Of a DNA stretch of 64,000 nt, positions 31,844 to 38,893 are shown one piece after another. The notes beneath the pieces were generated by a model. It worked only from the letters and a program-made list of their open reading frames with translations. It did no database searches and was not told the origin of the DNA. The position numbers and the translations under genes are program-made. Position 1 is the stretch's first letter. Every line of letters begins with the position of its first letter. The DNA is from JANQEA01 sp964466035 (GTDB taxonomy: Bacteria; Bipolaricaulota; Bipolaricaulia; UBA7950; UBA9294), in contig CAYXLR010000010.1 of assembly GCA_964466035.1 (NCBI GenBank), positions 1 to 64,000 on the forward strand, read 5' to 3'.

Positions 31844-33021
31844 GAGCCGAAGGAGAAGTCGAACCCGAACGTCACCAGGTCGATCCCGGAGAAGTCGAAC
31901 TCCGCCCTTGTGTACAGCTTGGCGCCGCAGATCGTCACGTCCGCGTAGATGCACTGACTGGCGAAGCCGGTCGCGTCGAACGTCGTCAGGCTTCGAAACG
32001 TCACCGGATCGAACGTCGCTTCGATCGCGATCAGCTGCTGGGCGAACAGGAGCGAACCGTCGAAGTCGGTCTCGGTGGTGATCAGGACGCCGCAGATCTC
32101 GAACGACACGGCGAACCCCTGGCCTTCGAAGACGATCGGGATCGGCACCGGAAGCGGGTTCTCCACGAACCGCGTGTGGGACGTGAAGCGCACGACGTCG
32201 ATCTGGAGGTCGACGACGAAATCGATGTCGGTGATAACGAAGAGGCCGTTGAGCCCCATCGTGGCCAGGAAGCTGAGCGACGGCTCCTCGAACCGGTACC
32301 CGAGCTCGAACAGCATCCTCGACAGACCGCCGGAATCGAACCACGTCGTGTTGCTGGCAATCAGCCCCATGAAGTCGGCCTCCAGCCGAACGAGCTCTTC
32401 CTCGAAGTAGAAGTCCGGGACGATCGTCACGTCGAGATCGAGCGGCAGCGTGCATAGCGTGTCCAGGTGGTTGAACAGGGTGAGCATCTCGTACGAGAAC
32501 GGTGCCTCAACGCCCCCGAGGATGTTGACCAAGTCGATCGCGCCGAATCCGGTAAGGCTCGTTATCGAAAACCCGCACACGATCCCGCTCGAGAGCTCGA
32601 TGACCGCCCCCATACTGTAGGTCGGCGTCTGCACGCTGCCGATGTTCGCCAGAATGAAGTCCACGCCGATGTCGACACCGGCGATCGCCATGTCGAGGCT
32701 CAGCTCGTTCCGGCTGAAGTACGGATCGAACAGGATCTCCTCGCTGATCTGAACCGCGCCCAGGTCGACGCCGAGCGTCACCTGCTGCGACTGGAAGCCG
32801 GCCAGGTCGAATCCTGTCTCCGAGGCGAACGTGAACCCCGAAACGTCGAACGCAAGTATCAGGTCCGCGCCGATGTTGTAGGACGTCGGCGGAACCGGGG
32901 TGTATGTGACCGCCAACCCGACGAAGCCGGAGAATCCGACGTCGTCTGCCATTGCGATCCCGCCGCCGAGAAACGAGAGGGCGACGACGCAAATCGCGAT
33001 TCGCGCACACAACCGTGCCAT
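31840..33021 (-). CDS. Secreted beta-rich protein of unknown function
   Basis: 393 residues. A signal peptide (RIAICVVALSFLGGGIAMAD) is followed by a chain with alternating hydrophobic and polar residues and many aromatic-Asp-Gly turns (FDVSGFTFASETGFDLAGF, VTFRSLTTFDATGFA), ending FGFDFSFGS. It looks like an outer-membrane barrel or stacked beta-strand protein. I do not recognise a family. GGAGGAGGT precedes the ATG. Its stop overlaps the start of the truncated sigma gene, an odd pairing that may mean the sigma protein controls its export or amount. Confidence 0.75.
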   Translation of the reverse strand: MARLCARIAICVVALSFLGGGIAMADDVGFSGFVGLAVTYTPVPPTSYNIGADLILAFDVSGFTFASETGFDLAGFQSQQVTLGVDLGAVQISEEILFDPYFSRNELSLDMAIAGVDIGVDFILANIGSVQTPTYSMGAVIELSSGIVCGFSITSLTGFGAIDLVNILGGVEAPFSYEMLTLFNHLDTLCTLPLDLDVTIVPDFYFEEELVRLEADFMGLIASNTTWFDSGGLSRMLFELGYRFEEPSLSFLATMGLNGLFVITDIDFVVDLQIDVVRFTSHTRFVENPLPVPIPIVFEGQGFAVSFEICGVLITTETDFDGSLLFAQQLIAIEATFDPVTFRSLTTFDATGFASQCIYADVTICGAKLYTRAEFDFSGIDLVTFGFDFSFGS

Positions 33022-33151
33022 GATGACCTCCTCCGTGATCTCACCGCCCGAAAGCGTAGATCAGGAACGACCGCCCCAACCGGAAATGGGCGAGGATGAG
33101 GTCGTGGGTTTGTCCCCGGCACCCGGGACAGATGTACCGCGCGGAAAGACA

Positions 33152-33178
33152 GAAGGGGAACGCTCACGCTCCCCCTTC
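33152..33178 (-). terminator. Hairpin after the DUF1015 gene
   Basis: Nine-base arms 33152-33160 and 33170-33178 (one G.T pair on the minus strand) with a 9-base loop, directly after the DUF1015 stop. The run after it on the minus strand, TCTGTCTTT, is only moderately U-rich. It is a likely end of the serine operon transcript. Confidence 0.5.
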
Positions 33179-33186
33179 ATCGGGCG

Positions 33187-34488
33187 TCACTTCTCGATCT
33201 CCATCACCGACAGGACCAGTCCGGTCAGGAGCTTCGGATAGAAGTCGGTCGACTTCTGCGGCATCTTCTCGCCGCGGTCGGCGACCCGCATCACCTCGTC
33301 GGCCGACGTGGGGTTCAGAACGAACAGAATCTGCTCCTCGCCGGACGCCACCGCGTCCATTCCCGCTCGAGCGTCGACCGTGTAGGTGACGTTTTGCTGC
33401 TCCTCCAGCGCGCGGGCGTCGATCCCGAGCAGCCGCTCGAGGATCGCCGCGTGGAGGATCGTGACGTCGAGGCGGCGGAAGTCGGTCGGGCGAGCGCCCC
33501 CGATCAGCCCGTCCATGACCGAGACGTCCCTCAGCGTCAGCGTCGCGTAGATCCCGCCGGCGCAGCAGCCGAACGTGTGTCGGTCCCGTCCCGCTCGGGT
33601 CGCCGACACCATCGCATCGAACGACGGGTGCCGCTCGACGACGAGCTGCCCGGCCGCGGCGGCGAGGAACGCCTCCGCGTCGAAGTCGGTCAGCCCGTGG
33701 GCCAGCCGATGGATCGGGCGGATCGACGTCCCCGGCTCGGCGACGTTGAACAGGGTCATCATCCGGACGTCGAACGACTCCGGCGCCGCCGGCCTCCAGC
33801 CGTTCGCGAGGCACTCCCCCATGTACGTCACCGCCGTCTCGTACCGATGGTGCCCGTCGGCGATGTAGAGGTCCCGGTCGGCGAGCGCCTCTTGCACGCC
33901 CGCGATCGTGCCCGGATCGTCGATCCGCCAGACGCGGTGGGCGTTCCCGTCCGCGTCGGTCGCCTCGATCTCCGGCTCGACGCCCTCGATCTCCGCCACC
34001 AGAAGGCGATCGGCGACCCGTTCCGGGTCGCGGTACAGCATGAAGATGTGGCCGAAGTTCGCCTCCGTCGCCCGCATCAGCTTCAGGCGATCCACCTTCG
34101 GTCCCTTGAGCGTCTGCTCGTGCGCGCGGACCCTCTCCGGCTCGAGCTTCCCCAGCGCGACGATCCCCTTTCGCGTCAGGCGCCGGCCGTCGAACGAGTA
34201 CGCCTGGTGATACGCGTACAAGGCCGGCTCGACGTCGCGGACGAGGATCCCTTCGTCGATCCACGAGTGGAGGAAGCCCGCCGCGCGGGTGTAGACGTTG
34301 TTCGCGTCGTCGTCCCCCGGCTCGGCCTTTCCCTTGATGATCCGGACGATGTTGTGCGGGCTTCGCGCGTAGCAGGCCGCCTGGACGTCCGGGGAGACCC
34401 GATCGTACGGCGGCGTCACGACGTCGCTGATCGCGCCGACCTTCTCGGGATCGAAGCGGTAGCCTCGGAACGGGATGACGGTCGCCAT
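33187..34488 (-). CDS. DUF1015 family protein
   Basis: 433 residues. It opens VIPFRGYRFDPEKVGAISDV with VTPPYDRVS and shows the family core YIADGHHRYETAVTY near 215-230, followed by MMTLFNV. DUF1015 proteins are cytoplasmic and of unproven function, but very often sit with serA and an aminotransferase, as here (15 bases after serA). A role near serine metabolism is the usual guess; the HHRYE motif suggests a metal or nucleotide site. No phosphoserine phosphatase gene is seen in this operon, so this protein might fill part of that gap, which is speculation. Confidence 0.9.
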   Translation of the reverse strand: MATVIPFRGYRFDPEKVGAISDVVTPPYDRVSPDVQAACYARSPHNIVRIIKGKAEPGDDDANNVYTRAAGFLHSWIDEGILVRDVEPALYAYHQAYSFDGRRLTRKGIVALGKLEPERVRAHEQTLKGPKVDRLKLMRATEANFGHIFMLYRDPERVADRLLVAEIEGVEPEIEATDADGNAHRVWRIDDPGTIAGVQEALADRDLYIADGHHRYETAVTYMGECLANGWRPAAPESFDVRMMTLFNVAEPGTSIRPIHRLAHGLTDFDAEAFLAAAAGQLVVERHPSFDAMVSATRAGRDRHTFGCCAGGIYATLTLRDVSVMDGLIGGARPTDFRRLDVTILHAAILERLLGIDARALEEQQNVTYTVDARAGMDAVASGEEQILFVLNPTSADEVMRVADRGEKMPQKSTDFYPKLLTGLVLSVMEIEK

Positions 34489-34503
34489 CGGACGCCTCGC
34501 CCC

Positions 34504-35430
34504 CTAGCCGCGCGCCTTCGCGAAGTCGACGACGATCTGCGCCGCCTCCCGGCCGACCCGCGACTGCGCTTCGACGGTCGACGCCCCGACGTGCGGGGTG
34601 AGCGAGATCGCGGCGAGGGCGAGGATCGGATGATCCGCCGGCGGCGGCTCGGTCTCGAACACGTCGAGCGCGACGCCGGCGACCTTCCCGCCTTCGACCG
34701 CCGCGACGAGCGACGCCTCGTCGACGACGCCCCCGCGGGCGCAGTTCACGATCCGGACCCCGTCCTTCATCTTCGCGAACTCCGCCTCGCCGAGGATCGG
34801 GCCGACCGACGGATCGAACGGGACGTGCAGCGAGATGAAGTCACTTGTACCGATCAGGACGTCAAAAGGAACCATCTTCGCGATCTCGGGCAGTGGACTC
34901 TCCGCGAGGTATGCATCGTGGCAAACGATCAGCATCCCAAGCGCATGCGCCTTCTTCGCAAGTATCTGTCCGATTCGGCCGATCCCGACGATGCCGAGCG
35001 TCTTGCCTTCGATCTCGATCCCCTTCAGCTGCTTCTTCTCCCACTTGCCCGCCTTCATCGACGCCGTCGCGCGCCCGATGTGCCGTGCGAGCGAAAGGAC
35101 GTGGCCGAGGGCGAGCTCGGCGACCGAGTTCGAGGACGCCGCCGGGGTGTTCCGGACCTCGATCCCCTTTCCCTTCGCGTAGTCGACGTCGACGTTGTCG
35201 AGCCCGACGCCGGCGCGGACGATCAGCTTCAGGTTCTCCGCCGCGTCGAGGATCTCGGCCCGCAGCTTCGTCGCGCTGCGGACGACGATCGCGTCGTACG
35301 CGCCGATCTCCGCCTTCAGCGCCTCGGGGGAGAGCTCCGTCTTCTCGTCGACCTCGAGCCCCGCGTCTCGCATCGCCGCCACCGCCTCGGCGGCGAGCGG
35401 ATCCGACGCCAGCACCTTGAACGCCATCAT
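34504..35430 (-). CDS. serA: D-3-phosphoglycerate dehydrogenase, short form without ACT domain
   Basis: 308 residues. Substrate domain with LIVRAGVGLDNVDVD, Rossmann domain with LGIVGIGRIGQILAKKA, and catalytic Arg (NCARGGVVDE), Glu (DVFETEP) and His (LTPHVGAS) in order. It oxidises 3-phosphoglycerate to start serine synthesis. The chain ends after the catalytic domain, so the feedback ACT/ASB region of long forms is absent. Starts with two ATGs in a row after GGGGGTG. It lies 8 bases after the aminotransferase. A patch near 34850-34975 is less GC-rich than the rest, possibly from recombination. Confidence 0.95.
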   Translation of the reverse strand: MMAFKVLASDPLAAEAVAAMRDAGLEVDEKTELSPEALKAEIGAYDAIVVRSATKLRAEILDAAENLKLIVRAGVGLDNVDVDYAKGKGIEVRNTPAASSNSVAELALGHVLSLARHIGRATASMKAGKWEKKQLKGIEIEGKTLGIVGIGRIGQILAKKAHALGMLIVCHDAYLAESPLPEIAKMVPFDVLIGTSDFISLHVPFDPSVGPILGEAEFAKMKDGVRIVNCARGGVVDEASLVAAVEGGKVAGVALDVFETEPPPADHPILALAAISLTPHVGASTVEAQSRVGREAAQIVVDFAKARG

Positions 35431-35438
35431 CGCACCCC

Positions 35439-36506
35439 CTACAGGCCGAGGATCGATTCGATCGCCCTCAGCAGCCCCTCGATTTCGTCGACCTGCGTGT
35501 CGCCCATGTGGGCGATCCGGAACGTCTTCCCCTTGATGTCCCCGTAGCCGTTCGCGATCCGCAGGTTGTACTCGTCGGCCAGCCTGTCGATCATCCCGGC
35601 GACGTCGATCTCCCTCGTGTTGCGGACGCACGTCAACGTCGGCGACCAGTAGCCCGCCTCCGGGAAGACGTCGAAGTGCTCCTTCGCCCACTTCTGGACG
35701 ATCCCCGCCATCCTGGCGTGGCGGGCGAAGCGGGCCTCGATCCCCTCGGCGAGCATGTCGTCGAGCTGCGCGTTCAGCGCGTAAAGGTGCGGGATCGCCG
35801 GGGTCGAAGGCGTCTGGTTCTTCAGATGCGACTTGTACATCCGCGGGAGGCTGAAGTAGTAGCTCCGCGGCGGAACCGCCTTCGCCCGCTCGAGCGCCCG
35901 CTCGCTCACCGCCGCAACGGCGAGCCCCGCCGGGAGCGCGAACGCCTTCTGCACCCCCGCGAGGGCGAAGTCGATCTTCCACGCGTCGGTCTCGATCTTC
36001 ACGCCGGCCATCCCGGAGACCGCGTCGACGAGGAGCAGCACGTCCGGATAGCGGCTGACGACTTCGGCGATCTCCCGAAGCGGGTTGAGCAGACCGGTCG
36101 ACGTCTCGTTGAACACGAGCGTGACGGCGTCGTACCGACCGGACGCGAGCCGCTCTTCGACCGCCTCCGGCTTCACCGCCACGTCCCACGGCACCTCGAA
36201 CGCGTCGCACGGGACGCCGTTGCCGACGGTGATCTCGTGCCACCGCTTCGAGAAGGCCCCGTTCACGAGGTTCAGACACCGCTCGGCGACGAGGTTCGTC
36301 ACCGCCGATTCCATCGCGCCGGTCGACGACGAAGTGAACAACAGAACCGGATTCCCCGTGTACAGGACCTTCTGGAGCTTCGGCTGGATCGCCGCGTACA
36401 GCTCCGAGAACTCCGGCGACCGATGATGGATCTGCGGCGTCGCCAGCTCCTTGAGGATCTCCGGCCGGACCTGCGTCGGCCCGGGGGTGAACAGCCTCTT
36501 GTACAT
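35439..36506 (-). CDS. Class V aminotransferase (serine-pyruvate/phosphoserine type)
   Basis: 355 residues from the ATG at 36506, with AGGAGGGG upstream. It starts YKRLFTPGPTQVRPEIL, the hallmark of the alanine-glyoxylate/serine-pyruvate group, and has LLLVDAVSGMAGVKIETD and the PLP-binding lysine in FALAGVQKAFALPAG. Paired with serA, it most likely acts as a phosphoserine aminotransferase of the archaeal/class V kind, although serine-glyoxylate activity is possible. First gene of a three-gene operon (this gene, serA, DUF1015), with a clear promoter. Confidence 0.92.
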   Translation of the reverse strand: MYKRLFTPGPTQVRPEILKELATPQIHHRSPEFSELYAAIQPKLQKVLYTGNPVLLFTSSSTGAMESAVTNLVAERCLNLVNGAFSKRWHEITVGNGVPCDAFEVPWDVAVKPEAVEERLASGRYDAVTLVFNETSTGLLNPLREIAEVVSRYPDVLLLVDAVSGMAGVKIETDAWKIDFALAGVQKAFALPAGLAVAAVSERALERAKAVPPRSYYFSLPRMYKSHLKNQTPSTPAIPHLYALNAQLDDMLAEGIEARFARHARMAGIVQKWAKEHFDVFPEAGYWSPTLTCVRNTREIDVAGMIDRLADEYNLRIANGYGDIKGKTFRIAHMGDTQVDEIEGLLRAIESILGL

Positions 36507-36550
36507 CGCGCCCCTCCTGAATCGCTGAGAATCGCTGTCGAAGCGCCGGG

Positions 36551-36579
36551 AGGATATCACGCCGATCCGCTCGTCGCAA
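36551..36579 (-). promoter_or_regulatory. Promoter of the serine biosynthesis operon
   Basis: On the minus strand TTGCGA (36579-36574), 17 bases, then TATCCT (36556-36551). It leaves a leader of about 38 bases before the ATG at 36506. It is divergent from lemA, whose TAGAAT box at 36649-36654 has no good -35 partner. Confidence 0.55.
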
Positions 36580-36681
36580 CGGGAATTCGGCGAATTCGCT
36601 CGCCGGACGCACGCCCTCGACACGCTGGCCGATCCCCGGCCGCCCCGCTAGAATCGCGAGACGCCGGGGTAAGGAGGGAGC

Positions 36682-37236
36682 ATGAGCGCGATCGGTTACG
36701 TCATCATCATCGGAGGGATCGCCCTCCTCTGGGGAGGGCTCACGTACAACCGCCTCGTCCGGCTCCGCGTCCGGTCGGAAGAGGCGTGGCGGGACATCGA
36801 CACGCAGCTGAAGCGTCGCTGGGATCTGATCCCGAACCTCGTCGAGACGGTCAAGGGATACGCCGCCCACGAGTCGGAGGTGTTCGAGCAAGTGACGCTC
36901 GCCCGTTCGAGGGCGATCGACGCCTCCAGCCCGCGCGAGCAGGCGGAGGCGGAAGAGGGCCTCAAGGGGGCGCTCAAGTCGCTGTTCGCGATCGTCGAGG
37001 CGTATCCCGAGCTGAAGGCGAATCAGAACTTCCTCGAGCTGCAGGGGACGCTCGAGCAGGTGGAGGACGCGATCCAGCGATCCCGCCGTTACTACAACGC
37101 GGTCGTCCGCGATTTCAACACGACGATCCAGGTCTTCCCGCGCAACGTCATCGCCGGCCTGTTCGGCTTCCGGGAGCGGGAGTTCTACGCCCTCCCCGGA
37201 GAGGAGCAGCGGGAAGCGCCGCCGGTCCGGTTCTGA
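36682..37236 (+). CDS. lemA: LemA family protein
   Basis: 184 residues. One N-terminal membrane helix (IGYVIIIGGIALLWGGL) is followed by the LemA helical core: WRDIDTQLKRRWDLIPNLVE, then VTLARSRAIDASS and YPELKANQNFLELQ. The C-terminus has RRYYNAVVRDFNTTIQ and FPRNVIAGLFGF. The topology is an outward helical bundle anchored in the membrane; its function is unknown. AGGAGGGAG precedes the ATG. LemA is normally followed by a TPM-domain (YgcG) gene; here only a possible Gly-rich tail of such a gene remains, about 600 bases downstream. Confidence 0.93.
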   Translation: MSAIGYVIIIGGIALLWGGLTYNRLVRLRVRSEEAWRDIDTQLKRRWDLIPNLVETVKGYAAHESEVFEQVTLARSRAIDASSPREQAEAEEGLKGALKSLFAIVEAYPELKANQNFLELQGTLEQVEDAIQRSRRYYNAVVRDFNTTIQVFPRNVIAGLFGFREREFYALPGEEQREAPPVRF

Positions 37237-37396
37237 TGCGCCAATCAACGGCAATGCAGCAATCCCAACTAGGCCAGACTAGCACGGTTTTGGTTTTGGC
37301 TAGGCACAACCCGTTCCCGTCGCTGCGGGCGGACTCGAGAGGATACGGCTAGACATCGTGTCGCTGGGCTAGATTCCAGTGATTTGAGTCACCGCG

Positions 37397-37630
37397 CTAC
37401 CAACCCCCACCGCCGCCCCCACCGCATCCTCCGCCGGAATAGCCCTTTCCAAATTCGGAATTCGGCCACGCACGTGGCGGTGGTTTCCGTGCACCTTGCC
37501 GGCCACCCTGCAATGTATAGAGTGCACCGATCACTTGGTCGCAAATGTCCGTGATATTGTGGGCGAACGCTGCCGCTGAAGCGCCACCCAGGATTGCCAA
37601 TACTAGAACTGTCACTAGTATGATTTTCAT
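37397..37630 (-). CDS. Small secreted Gly-rich protein
   Basis: 77 residues: signal peptide (MKIILVTVLVLAILGGASAA), a short middle part with ITDICDQVIGALYTLQGGRQ, and a tail SGGGCGGGGGGGW at the stop codon. GGAGGGACGG precedes the ATG and a promoter-like pair is present upstream, so it is probably a real gene although short. The tail resembles the C-terminal end of TPM-domain (YgcG) proteins and matches, on the opposite strand, a remnant at 37811-37930. Function unknown; the single Cys in the tail might crosslink or anchor it. Confidence 0.6.
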   Translation of the reverse strand: MKIILVTVLVLAILGGASAAAFAHNITDICDQVIGALYTLQGGRQGARKPPPRAWPNSEFGKGYSGGGCGGGGGGGW

Positions 37631-37657
37631 CCGTCCCTCCTTTTCTCGATGTGCATT

Positions 37658-37687
37658 ACTTTAACTCCTTATGCCACCATTTATCAA
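37658..37687 (-). promoter_or_regulatory. Possible promoter of the small Gly-rich gene
   Basis: On the minus strand TTGATA (37687-37682), 18 bases, then TAAAGT (37663-37658), about 28 bases before the ATG. The -35 box is good and the -10 box is fair. Confidence 0.4.
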
Positions 37688-37810
37688 TACTGTGCCCCTG
37701 TATTATCCCTCATCTGACATGGCCCACGGGGGACATCTTCGTAGACACAGGGGAAGGTACTGAATGCAAGTCTGCACAGCCGACCAACCCAGGACTCTCT
37801 CCCGCGGTAG

Positions 37811-37930
37811 ACTACCCTTCACCGCTTAAGTTCGGCACGGAGCGGTCGGTCCGCCTGGAGCGGAAGGAGCTCGTTCGGCGGCGGCTTCTCCGGCGGCGGC
37901 TTCGGAGGCGGTGGAGGCGGCGGCTGGTAG
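37811..37930 (+). pseudogene. Remnant of a TPM-domain (YgcG-like) gene tail
   Basis: An open stretch without a start codon ends in SSFGGGFSGGGFGGGGGGGW followed by TAG at 37928. This Gly-rich, Trp-ended tail is typical of the TPM-domain protein that usually follows lemA. The catalytic part is missing. The stretch begins just after an in-frame stop (37808). I read it as the leftover 3' end of the gene that once followed lemA. Confidence 0.5.
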
Positions 37931-37972
37931 ACTTCGTTCGTCCCTGGTAAGATCAACCCAAAAGGGGCACGC

Positions 37973-38599
37973 ATGAAGCACGTCGCATGGAGGCCTTCGA
38001 TTCGCGTTGTGGCGGCGCCCCTTCTCGCCTGCCTCCTTGGGCTCGCCGCGTTCGCAGCCGCGTCCGACGGATCGGCGCCGAGCGTGCCGTGGGACGCGGC
38101 GACGCCGCTCACGTGGGATCACTTCCGATGCGCGCCACCGGCCGACGCCGTTCATCGGAGCGAAGCCGCGGCGATCCACATGACGATCCACTGGCACGCC
38201 AGCTACTCCGTCACCTCGAACGGGAGCGGTTGGACCGGGCACGTGACGAACGTGGCGGTGACCAACACGATGGAGCCGTCGCTGTCGTGGGTCGTCCCCG
38301 GGAAGGGGGACGGCCGGATCCTCCGGCACGAGCAAGCGCACTTCGATTTGAACGAGGTCTATCGCCGGAAGCTGGAGAACCTCCTCCCCTGGCTCCGGGC
38401 GCAGAGCGCTTCGAAGCAGGGCGCGATCGACGGGCTGGACGCGGCCCTCCATCGGCAGGCGAACGAGATCCTCGAGCAGCTGCGGGCGGTCCAGGCGCGG
38501 TACGACGCGGAATCCGGACACGGAAACGACCCGGCCGGACAGGCCCGCTGGGAGGCCCGAATCGCCGCGTGGCTGCTGAATCCGGCCGCCGCGCCGTAG
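37973..38599 (+). CDS. DUF922 family secreted zinc protease-like protein
   Basis: 208 residues with a signal peptide (about 1-30, SIRVVAAPLLACLLGLAAFA). The mature part has LTWDHFRCAPPADA and a zinc-protease-like HEQAH in RILRHEQAHFDLNEVYRRKL near 122-141, followed by a long helical C-terminus. This pattern matches DUF922, described as predicted secreted Zn-dependent proteases. No substrate is known. AAAAGGGG precedes the ATG and a TAAGAT box lies at 37948-37953 without a clear -35. Two long palindromes follow the gene. Confidence 0.78.
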   Translation: MKHVAWRPSIRVVAAPLLACLLGLAAFAAASDGSAPSVPWDAATPLTWDHFRCAPPADAVHRSEAAAIHMTIHWHASYSVTSNGSGWTGHVTNVAVTNTMEPSLSWVVPGKGDGRILRHEQAHFDLNEVYRRKLENLLPWLRAQSASKQGAIDGLDAALHRQANEILEQLRAVQARYDAESGHGNDPAGQARWEARIAAWLLNPAAAP

Positions 38600-38604
38600 T
38601 CAGC

Positions 38605-38628
38605 GCGCACGGCGCATGCGCCGTGCGC
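38605..38628. repeat. Perfect 24-base palindrome after the DUF922 gene
   Basis: GCGCACGGCGCA joined directly to its own complement, six bases after the DUF922 stop. It could form a strong hairpin in RNA but has no T-run, so it may be a transcript-end stabiliser or part of a repetitive extragenic element. Confidence 0.6.
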
Positions 38629-38710
38629 GGGCACGAAACCGATCGCCGCGGCGCGGGTAGGTCCGAGGACGAATCCCACACCTCCTTACCTCGAAACGAG
38701 CCGCTTGCCC

Positions 38711-38736
38711 GAGGGACGGCCGACCGGCCGTCCCTC
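38711..38736. repeat. Perfect 12-base-arm inverted repeat
   Basis: GAGGGACGGCCG (38711-38722), two bases, then CGGCCGTCCCTC (38725-38736). It is the second strong palindrome within 110 bases, between the DUF922 gene and the small lipoprotein-like ORF. No U-run follows on either strand. The pair resembles the layout of paired REP-like elements, but the two sequences differ. Confidence 0.55.
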
Positions 38737-38806
38737 ACGTCCTACGCGGCCCCGGGGACCGACCGGTGTCCTTGTGTTCCCGGCGACCGGGCGTACAATC
38801 CCCCAC

Positions 38807-38893
38807 ATGATTCGATGGGTTCTTTCTCTCGGGCTACTCGGGAGCCTACTGGCGGCGATCGGTGGCTGCTGCATCGGGCCGGTCTGCTTCTAG
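38807..38893 (+). CDS. Possible 28-residue lipoprotein-like peptide
   Basis: The ORF encodes MIRWVLSLGLLGSLLAA followed by IGGCCIGPVCF, that is a hydrophobic stretch and a lipobox-like AIGGC. It overlaps the end of convergent hypF by 48 bases. A box TTGTGT (38772-38777), 16 bases, TACAAT (38794-38799) ends seven bases before the ATG, which would give a leaderless mRNA; no ribosome-binding site is present. It could equally be chance. Confidence 0.35.
   Translation: MIRWVLSLGLLGSLLAAIGGCCIGPVCF

Larger units (their letters stand above)
37237..37972. other. AT-richer islet after lemA
   Basis: This stretch is clearly less GC-rich than the genes on either side. It carries a small Gly-rich secreted peptide gene on the minus strand (37397-37630), a gene-tail remnant on the plus strand (37811-37930), and about 160-180 bases on either side of the small gene without features I can name. 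It looks like a site of past insertion and deletion. Confidence 0.55.

Noticed and set aside
36649..36654. TAGAAT as a full promoter for lemA
   Set aside because: No TTG-like -35 hexamer at 16-18 bases, and no activator site seen; left unannotated as a promoter.
34504..37254. 916-codon frame containing serA
   Set aside because: Upstream of 35430 it runs across the aminotransferase and opposite lemA in a shadow frame; the real serA start has its own ribosome-binding site.
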